Assembly: GCF_030646925.1 (NCBI RefSeq)
Contig: NZ_JAUSKL010000016.1
Location: 1 to 42,211, forward strand
Length of the DNA: 42,211 nt
Direction: 5' to 3'
DNA from: Candidatus Binatus sp.
GTDB lineage: Bacteria > Desulfobacterota > Binatia > Binatales > Binataceae
Positions 7,417-15,597 of this stretch are shown in pieces. The stretch's first letter is position 1; each line of letters begins with the position of its first letter. Under the pieces are notes generated by a model that searched no databases, had not been told where the DNA came from, and was given only the letters and a program-made list of their open reading frames with translations. A program made the translations under genes and the position numbers.

Positions 7417-9867
7417 ATGGGTGGCGGACGACCAGCGGCTGCGAAGAAAAAGCCGGTAACGAAAAAAGAGTGGCGGATTCGCGGATGGCGGGTACGGAAC
7501 CTCGCGGCGGGCGCGGGCGTGCTTGTGCTCTTCGCGACCGGATTTTACCTCGCACAGGTCTATGCCGACATCTCGGCGATGATCGAGCAGCGGCGGGCGG
7601 CGCTGTCGTCGGCAATTTTCTCGGCGCCGCACGTGATTCGGGCGGGCGATGATATCAATCACAGCCTGCTGCTCGATCGGCTGACGTCGCTCAGCTACAC
7701 GGCGGCCGCGGCGGCGCAGACGCCCGGGGAGTACGCGAGCTCACCGTCGGCAATCGCGATCTTTCTCCGAGGATTTCACCAAGGTGCGAGGCAGTATCCG
7801 GCCGAGTGGGTGCTGGTGCGCCTCAAGGGCACGCAGATCACGGCGGTAAACGATCAGGCGGGCGCATCGACGCGCGACGCGATGCTCGAGCCGGAGGCGA
7901 TCGGGCGGCTCTTCCCCGGCACGCCGGCCGAGCGCGTCGAAATCCAGCTCGCGAATCAGAAGCCGTACCTCGTGAACGGATTGCTCGCGACCGAGGACCA
8001 GTATTTTTACTATCATCCGGGAATCAATCCGATCCGGATTATCGAAGCGGCGTTCGTCGATTTGCGGGCGCATCGCCTGGCCTCTGGCGCGAGCACGCTG
8101 ACGCAGCAACTGGCGCGTACTTTCATGGAGCGCCGCGAACGCAGCTTCAAGCGTAAGTTCCGCGAGCTCGCGGTCGCGATCGTGCTCGAGATTCGCCTCA
8201 AGAAAGCGCAAATCCTCGAACGCTATATCAACGACGTCGCGATGGGATCGTACGAAGGCACGCCGATTCAGGGGATGCCGCAGGCGGCGCGGTATTTCTT
8301 CAACAAGGACTTGGGCCAGGTGACGCCGGCTGAAGCGGCGACGCTGATCGGGATGGTGCAGGCGCCGACGATGTACGATCCGCGGCGGCATCCGGAGGCC
8401 TGCACGCGGCGGCGCAACGTGGTGCTGGGGGTGATGAAGAGCGCCGGCGTGATCGATGACGCGACCTATGCGTCGGCGATCGCGACGCCACTCAAGATCA
8501 GCAAGCCGCCGGGGCTGCGGCGCGCGCCGTATTTCACCGACTACGTTATTTCGCAGGTGAACAAGATTCCCGGCTTCGACGGCAACCTCGCGGGGCTGAA
8601 GGTTTTCACCACGCTCGACACTGAAATACAGGCCGACACCGTCGATGCGATCACGACCAATATCGAGGCGCTCGAGAAAAATCACAGCAAGCTCCGGCGG
8701 ACGGCGAACGCCGCCAAGCTGCAGACGTCGGCGGTGGTGCTGGATGCGGGATCGGGCGCGATTCGCGCGCTGATCGGCGGGCGCGACTACTCGCAGAGCC
8801 AGTTCAATCGCGCGGCGACGGCGCTGCGCCAGCCCGGGTCGGCATTCAAGCCGATCGTCTATCTCGCTGCCCTCGACCCGGAGCGCGCGCCGTTCTCGCC
8901 GCCGCTCACACTCGCCTCGATGCTGCCCGACGAGCCGATGAGCTTCAACGGATGGACGCCGGCGAACTATGAGCGCACCTACGAGCCGCAGGTGACGGTG
9001 GTGAAAGCGCTGTTCGAGTCGCTCAACGTGCCGACCGCGTACGTCGGGAGCCGGCTCGGGCCCGGCCTTATCGTGAAGACAGCGCATGAGCTTGGAATCC
9101 GGCAGGAGCTTCAGGCGGTATTGCCGATTTCGATCGGCGCCGACGAGACCACGCTGCTGGAACTGACGTCGGCCTACCAGGTGTTCGCCAGCGGAGGATC
9201 GCAATCGCCGCCGTATGCGATCGAATCGGTGATCGACGCGAAGGATCACGAAATTTATCATCACGAGGATGCGGACAATCGCGTGATCAATCCGGCGGTC
9301 GCGTATCTGATCACCGGCGCCTTGAAAGCGGTGATGAAATACGGGACCGGCGCGAGCGCGGGACGGCTCGGGCTCGATTTTCCCGCCGCCGGGAAGACCG
9401 GCACCACGCAGGATTACAAGGATGCGTACTTCGTCGGCTACACGCCGGAGATCGTGTGCGGCGTGTGGGTCGGCTTCGACGCGCCGCAGAGCCTGGGGTT
9501 GACGGGCGCGCAGGCGGCGTTGCCGGCGTGGGTGCAAATCATGCACGATTCGGCGCCGGCCGATCCGCAGGATTTCCCCGAGCCGTCGGGAATCGTGATG
9601 GCGAGTATCGATCCGGAATCGGGCGGGCTGGCGACGCCGTCGTGTCCGAAGCCGGTCGCGCTGCCGTTTCTGATCGGCACCGCGCCGACCGAGTACTGCC
9701 CGATCCACGGCGGTGGCATCTTCACGAGCGGCGTGGCGCCGAATCCTATCTGGGGCGGATCGAATCCCGCGGCACCGTTTGCGCAGCCGGCCGCGGCGGC
9801 AAATCGCGCTGCATCGGATGTATTCAGCAAGGTGGGAGGCTTTTTCGGATCACTTTTCCATCGCTAG
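7417..9867 (+). CDS. Bifunctional class A penicillin-binding protein (PBP1b-like)
   Basis: 816-aa inner-membrane peptidoglycan synthase. A basic N-terminus is followed by one membrane span (about residues 28-48). A UB2H-like region (SAPHVIRAGDD, SPSAIAIFLRGF) comes next, as in PBP1b. The GT51 glycosyltransferase follows with the catalytic segment ATEDQYFYYHPGI (Glu193) and GASTLTQQLAR. The transpeptidase has Ser475 in GSAFKP, the SLN triad and KTGTT at about 660. The C-terminal tail holds two Cys about 20 residues apart (PSCPKP, EYCPIHGG), seen in other class A proteins. All catalytic motifs are present, so it should polymerise and cross-link glycan strands. A -10-like TATCAT lies at 7375-7380, without a convincing -35 box. 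The Kelch lipoprotein follows 45 nt downstream. Confidence 0.92.
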   Translation: MGGGRPAAAKKKPVTKKEWRIRGWRVRNLAAGAGVLVLFATGFYLAQVYADISAMIEQRRAALSSAIFSAPHVIRAGDDINHSLLLDRLTSLSYTAAAAAQTPGEYASSPSAIAIFLRGFHQGARQYPAEWVLVRLKGTQITAVNDQAGASTRDAMLEPEAIGRLFPGTPAERVEIQLANQKPYLVNGLLATEDQYFYYHPGINPIRIIEAAFVDLRAHRLASGASTLTQQLARTFMERRERSFKRKFRELAVAIVLEIRLKKAQILERYINDVAMGSYEGTPIQGMPQAARYFFNKDLGQVTPAEAATLIGMVQAPTMYDPRRHPEACTRRRNVVLGVMKSAGVIDDATYASAIATPLKISKPPGLRRAPYFTDYVISQVNKIPGFDGNLAGLKVFTTLDTEIQADTVDAITTNIEALEKNHSKLRRTANAAKLQTSAVVLDAGSGAIRALIGGRDYSQSQFNRAATALRQPGSAFKPIVYLAALDPERAPFSPPLTLASMLPDEPMSFNGWTPANYERTYEPQVTVVKALFESLNVPTAYVGSRLGPGLIVKTAHELGIRQELQAVLPISIGADETTLLELTSAYQVFASGGSQSPPYAIESVIDAKDHEIYHHEDADNRVINPAVAYLITGALKAVMKYGTGASAGRLGLDFPAAGKTGTTQDYKDAYFVGYTPEIVCGVWVGFDAPQSLGLTGAQAALPAWVQIMHDSAPADPQDFPEPSGIVMASIDPESGGLATPSCPKPVALPFLIGTAPTEYCPIHGGGIFTSGVAPNPIWGGSNPAAPFAQPAAAANRAASDVFSKVGGFFGSLFHR

Positions 9868-9912
9868 CCCAAGGTATAAGATTGAACGTTCGATACTGCA
9901 GAGCCGGCAATA

Positions 9913-11292
9913 TTGAGCAAATATTTGAACACAAGATCGCGGTGGGCGGCGGCCGCAATTGCGGCGATCGCGATGCTCAGCCTCGTTGCGGCGATCGGAT
10001 GCATCAATGAAGGCGTCGCGCCGTCGGGCGATTCCACGACTGCGTCGATTCCGCTTGATGAGATCGCTCCGCCGCGAAGCGCGAATGCCGCGAAGCCGGC
10101 GCCGGGCGACGTGTTGATCGCGGGCGGCGCGGGCGCATCGCTCCGAACTCTCGCCAAAACGGAATTCTTCGATCAGGCGGCGCAGAAATTCGTCGTGACC
10201 GGCAGCGCGATCTCGAATCGCGCGGGCGGCGCGGCGATCGCGATTGCATCGAGCAAGGTGCTGCTGGCCGGCGGCTTCAGCGGGGGCGCATCGATCAATC
10301 ACTTCACGCTGAGCCTGGAAGGCAACGTGGTGAGTGCGGCGGAGATTTTCGACGAGGCGACGGGATCGTCCAGCGCAGTTTCCGAGATGACGGTGCCGCG
10401 GATGGGCTTCACCGCGACGCTGCTCGCCAGTGGCAAGGTGCTGATCGCGGGCGGGCTCGATAACAACGGCAGCGTGCTCGCAAGCGCGGAACTTTACGAT
10501 CCGGCGACGGGGAAATTCACGCCGACGAGCAACACGATGAGCGACCATCGCGTGTTTCACGGCGCGACTTTGCTGCCTGGCGGCAAGGTGCTGATCACCG
10601 GCGGCGCGACCAATCTTTTCGGCGATACTACGAATTCAGCGGACGTTTACGATCCTGCCGCGAATACATTCACGCCGACCGGCACGGCGATGGACCATCA
10701 GCGCGCGGCGCATACCAGCACGATACTCAAGGCCGGGCCGCTGGCGGGCAAGGTGATGATCGCGGGCGGCGGAGGTGGTTCGAGCTTTTTCCTGAAGGAT
10801 AGCTCGGCTGAAATTTACGATCCGGCGTCGGGACAATTTGGGCTGCTGACGAGCTTTCTGAACGAAGCGCGCTCGATGCATACGGCGACGGTGCTTGATG
10901 ACGGCTCGGTGCTGCTTGCGGGCGGGTTCAACGGCTCGGTCGCAATCGCGGGCGGCGCGCTTTCGGGCGCGTCGGGTGTGATCAGCAACTCGGCGGAAAT
11001 TTTCGATCCCAATTCGATGGAGTTCAACTGCGTCGTCGGCTTCAACACCGATACGCTGCGATGCAATCAATCGATGACATCGGCGCGCGCGGGACAAACG
11101 GCGACGCTGTTTACGACCGGCAAGTTGCGGAAGCAGGTGCTGATCGCGGGCGGTATCGGCGGAAATCAGCCGCAAGCGAAGGGGACGCCGCTCAGCAGCG
11201 CAGAGATTTTCAATCCCGCCAGTTCGAGCTTCACCGCAACATCTCCGATGACAACCTCCCGCGCCCTGCACACGGCAAGCGAACTGCGTTAG
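9913..11292 (+). CDS. Kelch-repeat lipoprotein
   Basis: 459 aa. A basic n-region and hydrophobic stretch end in VAAIGC, making Cys30 the likely lipidated residue. A linker is followed by six to seven Kelch blades with the pattern VLIAGG ... SAELYDPATGKFTPT ... MxxxRxxHTATLL, which build a beta-propeller for binding partners or glycans. Such Kelch lipoproteins are common in Deltaproteobacteria and Acidobacteria, usually without known ligand. The start is a TTG at 9913, since no ATG precedes the signal peptide in frame; it has no strong ribosome site. The gene follows the penicillin-binding protein and could share its transcript. Three Cys in the last third (FNCVVG, DTLRCN) may form disulfides. 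It converges on the RcsF-like gene 19 nt away. Confidence 0.8.
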   Translation: MSKYLNTRSRWAAAAIAAIAMLSLVAAIGCINEGVAPSGDSTTASIPLDEIAPPRSANAAKPAPGDVLIAGGAGASLRTLAKTEFFDQAAQKFVVTGSAISNRAGGAAIAIASSKVLLAGGFSGGASINHFTLSLEGNVVSAAEIFDEATGSSSAVSEMTVPRMGFTATLLASGKVLIAGGLDNNGSVLASAELYDPATGKFTPTSNTMSDHRVFHGATLLPGGKVLITGGATNLFGDTTNSADVYDPAANTFTPTGTAMDHQRAAHTSTILKAGPLAGKVMIAGGGGGSSFFLKDSSAEIYDPASGQFGLLTSFLNEARSMHTATVLDDGSVLLAGGFNGSVAIAGGALSGASGVISNSAEIFDPNSMEFNCVVGFNTDTLRCNQSMTSARAGQTATLFTTGKLRKQVLIAGGIGGNQPQAKGTPLSSAEIFNPASSSFTATSPMTTSRALHTASELR

Positions 11293-11311
11293 CGTGATTT
11301 GAGGAATGGCC

Positions 11312-11719
11312 TCAATAAGTAGGCGGCATGTCCAGATAGATCATCGTCGCGCGACAGGTTAGCGAAGACCAACAATTCTTGGAGAGTTCGGTTCCGTAAG
11401 ACTCGCACCCCCAAAGCAGCAAGCCATTCGCGTGTCGCGTAAATGCTTTGAATCGCAACTGTGAGATCGCGTCTCCTTCCGTCGGAGATGGATCCCACAG
11501 CTGGTTTTTGCACGAAATCGCCTCTGTCTCACCAAGAGTGGTGTAGTTTACACCCGTAAGGTCGGCGGGTTTGTAGATGCGTACTTCGCTTTCAAGTGCT
11601 TGCGCTGACGTCTTATCGACATGCACCTGAGCGACAAAGGGACCGTAACATCCGAAAAGGTTGCATAGGCACGCCAGACTGAATCTCACGAGAGATGTTC
11701 TGCAACGTCGCGTAACCAT
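11312..11719 (-). CDS. RcsF-like outer-membrane stress lipoprotein
   Basis: 135 aa. A hydrophobic N-terminus has a possible lipobox (LFGC, Cys24; SLAC at Cys17 is an alternative). The mature domain contains VRIY, LGETEAISC, PTEGDAISQLRFKA, LLLWGCE and a last CxxxxxC pair. Its four Cys (70, 105, 116, 122) have spacings 35, 11 and 6, against 35, 9 and 6 in E. coli RcsF (74, 109, 118, 124), where they form two non-consecutive disulfides needed for envelope-stress sensing. The fold assignment is therefore good, although no Rcs phosphorelay gene is present here. The start at ATG 11719 is chosen because the frame upstream overlaps the XRE gene and is not protein-like. It lies 17 nt after the XRE gene on the same strand, so the pair is probably one operon. 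Confidence 0.68.
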   Translation of the reverse strand: MVTRRCRTSLVRFSLACLCNLFGCYGPFVAQVHVDKTSAQALESEVRIYKPADLTGVNYTTLGETEAISCKNQLWDPSPTEGDAISQLRFKAFTRHANGLLLWGCESYGTELSKNCWSSLTCRATMIYLDMPPTY

Positions 11720-11736
11720 TTCGCATGGCCTGAAAG

Positions 11737-12072
11737 CTACGCGACTTTGGGTTTCCGGTTGACGTTGACGAAGCGCAGTTCGACCCGCTTGTTCAACGCA
11801 TTGGCGATGCGTTCGAGCATCGCAAGTGAGTGGCCGTGGTAATCGGCGTCTTCGAGTCGCGAAATCACGGAAGTGGTGGTACCGACCAGTTTGGCGAGTT
11901 GTTGTTGGGTGAGGCCCGCGCGCTTGCGAAGCGCACAAAGCTTTCGCGCAATCGTGTCGTTGGCCTCGGCTTCCGCAAGTGCGGCCATCCGCTGAGGGTG
12001 CCCTTCATAGTGACGCCGATGAATGATCTCGATCGCGTCAGTCGTCGGTGTGCGCTTTTTGGTGGCTTTCAT
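11737..12072 (-). CDS. XRE-family helix-turn-helix regulator (HigA-like)
   Basis: 111 aa with a helix-turn-helix at about residues 44-98: ARKLCALRKRAGLTQQQLAK, VGTTTSVISRLEDAD, and SLAMLERIANALNKRVELRF. The C-terminal RVELRFV and the N-terminal helical extension are typical of antitoxins partnered with phage Gp49/HigB-type toxins. In that arrangement the toxin lies directly upstream, but no toxin-sized frame is found between 12073 and 12475, only repeats. So it is either an orphan antitoxin or a regulator of the RcsF-like gene that follows 17 nt downstream. The ATG at 12072 has no strong ribosome site. Confidence 0.82.
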   Translation of the reverse strand: MKATKKRTPTTDAIEIIHRRHYEGHPQRMAALAEAEANDTIARKLCALRKRAGLTQQQLAKLVGTTTSVISRLEDADYHGHSLAMLERIANALNKRVELRFVNVNRKPKVA

Positions 12073-12212
12073 AGAGAGCTATTCCGGCATCGGGTAAGAG
12101 GTAGCTAAGCGACCGACAGGAGTGCAATGGCGGGCGCGCAGATACCTCGACTTCGGTGGACTCCCCTCAAGATGACGGATTGGCGGTCTAAACGAGCAGC
12201 GTGAGCGGATCT

Positions 12213-12344
12213 GTCATCCTGACCGAAGCGAGTTAACGCGAGCACAGGGACAAAGGCGAGGGAAGCGGCCTCCGCTCAGGATGACAGAGGGGAGCAGCCT
12301 TCGCTCAGGATGACGGAGGGGAGAGCAGCCTGCGCTCAGGATGA
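12213..12344. repeat. CGCTCAGGATGAC repeat cluster
   Basis: CGCTCAGGATGAC occurs at 12273-12285, 12302-12314 and 12332-12344, at steps of 29 and 30 nt, with near-identical spacers (GGAGGGGAG...CAGCCT). A diverged inverted copy (GTCATCCTGACCG) lies at 12213-12225. The spacers are repeated rather than unique, so this is a short tandem array of a dispersed intergenic repeat, not CRISPR. It accounts for the middle of the 402-nt gap between 12072 and 12476, which holds no gene I can support. Confidence 0.85.
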
Positions 12345-12389
12345 CGGAGGGGGCGCATCGGGCGAGGAAGTGCAGTGGCGGGCGATCCG

Positions 12390-12456
12390 GCACCCTCACC
12401 GCCTCGCCGCTGCGCGCCTCGGCCGCCTCTCCCGTAAAAATAACGGGCGAGGGACG
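12390..12456 (+). repeat. Hairpin repeat, copy A
   Basis: Begins GCACCCTCACC and ends in an imperfect hairpin CCTCTCCCGT-(loop)-ACGGGCGAGG at about 12426-12452. It belongs to the dispersed family also seen near 27428, 32515, 39292, 39753 and 39853. It sits just past the 3' end of trmI, where the hairpin might also assist termination. Confidence 0.8.
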
Positions 12457-12475
12457 GAAGGGCGGAATCGTTCAA

Positions 12476-13372
12476 TTACACTGGATCGTCATCGGGGGCG
12501 CTGTCGCCAGGAAGGACCACATCTGAATCATCGTGGTCGGGAGAATCGCCGACCACCTCGACGGGCTCGGCGGGATTGATCGGCGATGGTGCTGCGATCG
12601 GGACGAGGCGGCGGGAGACGATGATGAATGCCGAATGTGCGATCATCCGGAAATGCGGGCGCACGCTGAGTCCCTTGACCTGCCAATGACGCAGCAGAGT
12701 CTCGAAGCTTTCGACTTCGCCAAAATCGCTGCGCGACTGGATCGCCTCGACGGTGTCTTTCAACTGAATCGCAGTCGGCACGTAGCAGACCAGCACGCCG
12801 CCGGGACGGAGCGCGTCCGACGCCATATCGAGCGCTCGCCCCGGTTCAGCAATGTCCATAAACATCCGATCGACGCCGGTTTCGTCGAAGCCGTGGTAGA
12901 GATCGCGAACCTTGATTGTCCAGTTGGGCGCGTCACCGAAAAATGCGGCGACGTTTTTGCGCGCGGCGTCGGCGAAATCCTCGCGCAGTTCGTACGAGAT
13001 GACGCGGCCTTCTTTGCCGCCCGCGCGCAGCAATGCGATCGTCAACGCGCCTGCGCCGGTGCCGCCTTCGATCACGGTGGCGCCCGGAAACACGTCGCCC
13101 CAAATCAGCAGCGGACCGGTATCTTTGGGATAGATCACCTGCGAGCTGCGCGGCAGATGCGGGATCAGATCGGCGTAGGTCGGACGCAGCACCAGAAATT
13201 TCTCGCCGGTCGACAACTTGACGCGCGAGCCTTCCTCGACGCCGATCAAATCTTCGGCGCGCATCTCGCCGCGGATGAGAATCTTTTTGCCGGGCCGAAT
13301 CATCTTCAAGTAGCGGCGGCCCTTGCGATCGATGAAGAGGACGGCGTCGTTCTCTTTGAGGCGGGAATCCAA
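12476..13372 (-). CDS. trmI: tRNA (adenine-N1)-methyltransferase, TrmI type
   Basis: 298-aa SAM-dependent methyltransferase of the TrmI/Gcd14 family, which forms m1A58 in the T-loop of tRNAs. The N-terminal beta-rich domain (LFIDRKGRRYLKMI, RPTYADLIPHLPRSSQVIYPKD) is characteristic. The SAM site is VIEGGTGAGALTIALLRA, then VISYELREDFADAARKN, DRMFMDIAEPG and GVLVCYVPTAIQL. The last 40 residues form a Pro/Asp-rich, probably disordered tail (ending SAPDDDPV). The start is a TTG at 13372, supported by GGAG about 5 nt upstream; no nearby ATG would keep the N-terminal LKENDAVLF segment. It is divergent from the zinc-ribbon pair. Confidence 0.9.
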   Translation of the reverse strand: MDSRLKENDAVLFIDRKGRRYLKMIRPGKKILIRGEMRAEDLIGVEEGSRVKLSTGEKFLVLRPTYADLIPHLPRSSQVIYPKDTGPLLIWGDVFPGATVIEGGTGAGALTIALLRAGGKEGRVISYELREDFADAARKNVAAFFGDAPNWTIKVRDLYHGFDETGVDRMFMDIAEPGRALDMASDALRPGGVLVCYVPTAIQLKDTVEAIQSRSDFGEVESFETLLRHWQVKGLSVRPHFRMIAHSAFIIVSRRLVPIAAPSPINPAEPVEVVGDSPDHDDSDVVLPGDSAPDDDPV

Positions 13373-13591
13373 AGTGCTCCAACGCTTGCACGCATCGCAG
13401 CCGCGGGCAACACGCGCGCGCTCGAATAGCCCTGCCGCGCGGGGTGTGCTATTGACTATATAGTACCTGGGCGCTTACGCTTTACGCCGCGCCCGGCCAG
13501 ATGATCTCATTCTCAGGCCGGGTTGTTTTGCGTCAAACCCACAATCCGATCGGTGACGATCCGGGAAATTCGACAGTCGAGCATTTGAATC

Positions 13592-13762
13592 ATGGCAGAG
13601 AAAAAAGCGAAGACCGCTGAGAAGAACGCCGGAATCCTCCAAAAGCACTTCTGTCCCTCGTGCGGCGCGGAGAGCAAGGTGACCAAGTTCGCCGGCTTCG
13701 GCCGCAAAGGCTTCTACCTGGTATGCGAAAAGGCGTGCGGCTTCGTCGGCCGCACTCGCTAA
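13592..13762 (+). CDS. Small zinc-ribbon protein
   Basis: 56 aa, basic. Two Cys pairs, C21-P-S-C24 and C45-EKA-C49, frame a beta-hairpin sized loop (GAESKVTKFAGFGRKGFYLV), as in rubredoxin-like knuckles of ribosomal or RNA-binding proteins. The first ten residues are Lys-rich. Codon use matches its neighbours and the gene sits 23 nt before the next zinc-ribbon gene, which supports it as real despite its size. I do not recognise an orthologue; a ribosome-associated role is only a guess. The ATG at 13592 lacks a strong ribosome site. Confidence 0.65.
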   Translation: MAEKKAKTAEKNAGILQKHFCPSCGAESKVTKFAGFGRKGFYLVCEKACGFVGRTR

Positions 13763-13785
13763 CAGCAGTCGGCGGAGGCAGTTCG

Positions 13786-14193
13786 ATGGGCAGAGCGCGC
13801 AAGAGCAAGACGTCGAAGCGCGACAAATACGCTTCGTTCGGCGACATGTCGGATGAGGCGGAAGAAGATGCGGATCTTCCCAAGGACGAAGCCGGGCGGC
13901 GAAAGATCAAGCGCCAGTACGCCGAGTTGCTTGGAATCCGGATCGAGAAACTCCGCGGGCGAATCCTGAACCGCGAACGAATCAACAAGACGATCGAAGG
14001 CATCTATTTTATCTGCGCGGGATGCCTGAAGGTCTGCCATTCACTCGACGACGGGCTGACCGAAGATCCGGCCAATCAGAACAACCTGTGCGGCGCCTGC
14101 TCGAAGGAGCGCGCGGCGGCGCAAGCCGCGGCGACGGCGAAAGAGGGCGGTTCGACCCGCGCATCGTCGCGCAAGCGCGCCGCGGCCAGTTAG
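13786..14193 (+). CDS. Conserved hypothetical zinc-ribbon protein
   Basis: 135 aa with three parts. The N-terminus is Lys/Arg- and acid-rich and probably disordered (residues 1-35). A helical segment with many Arg/Lys follows (RRKIKRQYAELLGIRIEKLRG within 38-58). The Cys-rich part has C77, C80, C84, C102 and C105 (FICAGCLKVCHS, LCGACSKE), fitting one zinc-ribbon. An Ala/Arg/Ser tail ends the protein. ATG 13786 is chosen because GGAGG lies 7 nt upstream. It is cotranscribed with the 56-aa zinc-ribbon gene and followed 37 nt later by secF. The composition suggests nucleic-acid or ribosome contact; function is not known to me. Confidence 0.75.
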   Translation: MGRARKSKTSKRDKYASFGDMSDEAEEDADLPKDEAGRRKIKRQYAELLGIRIEKLRGRILNRERINKTIEGIYFICAGCLKVCHSLDDGLTEDPANQNNLCGACSKERAAAQAAATAKEGGSTRASSRKRAAAS

Positions 14194-14230
14194 GGTTGTG
14201 CATCCGGCAGCGAAAAGATAAACAGGGCCG

Positions 14231-15163
14231 ATGTCCTTACAGCTGATTCGCCCCGACATCAATCTCGATTTCGTCGGGAAGCGCTACTTCTTCGTTATTC
14301 TGTCGACCGTGATCAATATTGCGGCGATCGTGCTGCTGCTCACGCGCGGACTGAACTACGGCGTCGATTTCGCGGGCGGCAGTATCGCGCAAATCGAGTT
14401 CAAGCAGAAGACCGACAGCGACACGATTCGGAAATCGCTCGCGTCGCTCGACCTGGGCGAAGTCACCGTGCAGGATTTCGGCAAAGCGGGACGATCGTAC
14501 CTCGCCGGATTTCGCGCGGTGAAGAATATCGGCAGTATCGGTCCCAAGCTCGAGAGCGCGCTCGAGAAGACCTACGGTCCCGGCATCGCGAAGGTGGTGC
14601 GCGTCGAGAGCGTCAGCGCGAAGGTCGGCAGCGATCTGCGCCGGCGGGGATTCCTCGCGGTGATCGTTGCGACGCTGATCATGGGTGCGTATATCGCGTT
14701 TCAATTTCGGCGCGTGAGTTGGAGCTTCGGCGCAGGCGCAGTGATCGCGCTGATTCACGACGTGCTGGTGGTGATGGGCGCGTTGGTGATCAGCCAGTTC
14801 CAGTTCGACCTCACGACGCTGGCGGCGGTGCTGACGGTGATCGGCTACTCGGTGCACGATACCATCATCGTGTCGGATCGCATCCGCGAGGACTCGGCCA
14901 AGCGGCGGCGCGAGCCGATCGAGTCGGTGATGAATCGCGCGATTAATGAAACGCTCTCGCGAACCATCCTCACCTCGGGCACGGCGATCGCGGTGCTGAT
15001 CTCGTTGCTCGCGTTTGGCGGGCCGATCCTGCGGCCGTCGGCGTTCACACTGCTGGTCGGATTCATCACCGGCACCTATTCGTCGATCTATATCGCGGGC
15101 CCGGTCGTGCTGTTCTGGGAAGGCGGGAGGAGGGTCGGCGCGGTTTCCTCACGCGCTGCCTGA
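14231..15163 (+). CDS. secF: Protein translocase subunit SecF
   Basis: 310 aa with six membrane spans, the size of SecF, which works with SecD and the SecYEG channel to drive protein export using the proton gradient. Visible features are a first span after DFVGKRYFF, the diagnostic LNYGVDFAGGS, a periplasmic domain (residues about 45-135), VGSDLRRRG before the second span, and GYSVHDTIIVSDRIRE and NETLSRTILTSG in the later spans. SecD and YajC, normally directly upstream, are absent; two zinc-ribbon genes occupy that place. No SD-like sequence is obvious before ATG 14231. Confidence 0.93.
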   Translation: MSLQLIRPDINLDFVGKRYFFVILSTVINIAAIVLLLTRGLNYGVDFAGGSIAQIEFKQKTDSDTIRKSLASLDLGEVTVQDFGKAGRSYLAGFRAVKNIGSIGPKLESALEKTYGPGIAKVVRVESVSAKVGSDLRRRGFLAVIVATLIMGAYIAFQFRRVSWSFGAGAVIALIHDVLVVMGALVISQFQFDLTTLAAVLTVIGYSVHDTIIVSDRIREDSAKRRREPIESVMNRAINETLSRTILTSGTAIAVLISLLAFGGPILRPSAFTLLVGFITGTYSSIYIAGPVVLFWEGGRRVGAVSSRAA

Positions 15164-15206
15164 GCGAACTTCAACCTCGCGCGCGATTTCGGCGCGGCAC
15201 TTTGGC

Positions 15207-15533
15207 ATGTCGATCAAAATCGAGACCGGACGCGGCATCTACGAACTCAAAAGCGCGGCGCCGATCGAACGATCGATCGATTCGATCGTGCTGACGATCA
15301 GTCTCGAACGCGCCGACGGAATCGAGAAGGTCGCGCTCAGATGCAAAATCTCGGCGGCAATTGTGCAAGCGGACGAACTCGACGCGCCGGATAAATTGAT
15401 CGAGCGGATCGCACCGTGGATCAGGCGCGAGATCGAAGTCACGCGTGAGGCGGCGCTGAAATCGATTCGCAGTGAGCATCGCTTGCTGGAGATCGCCTTC
15501 GATTCGGCGAATCGCGGACCGTTTACATCGTGA
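15207..15533 (+). CDS. Hypothetical protein
   Basis: 108 aa, acidic to neutral, alternating charged and aliphatic residues (SIDSIVLTISLERADGIEKVALRCKI split across two strands, then a helix EVTREAALKSIRSEHRLLEIAF). No signal peptide, membrane span or known motif. ATG 15207 gives a sensible start; upstream the frame runs through secF and is not protein-like. It lies 43 nt after secF and before the acetyltransferase, so it may be in the same transcript. Family unknown to me. Confidence 0.6.
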   Translation: MSIKIETGRGIYELKSAAPIERSIDSIVLTISLERADGIEKVALRCKISAAIVQADELDAPDKLIERIAPWIRREIEVTREAALKSIRSEHRLLEIAFDSANRGPFTS

Positions 15534-15597
15534 GGCTCGCCGCCGTATACGATGAATCCGATATCAACTGAAAATCTTGCGCTGGGAGGATCCTTCG

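Noticed and set aside
7741-9708. 655-codon open frame on the minus strand opposite the penicillin-binding protein
   Set aside because: Arg/His-rich, no motif, fully antisense to a gene with all catalytic motifs; typical shadow at high GC.
11299-11315. TTGAGG/CCTCAA stem between convergent genes as a terminator
   Set aside because: Short stem and no T-tract on either strand.
12273-12344. Possible CRISPR array
   Set aside because: Only three units, and the spacers between them are themselves repeated; no cas genes.
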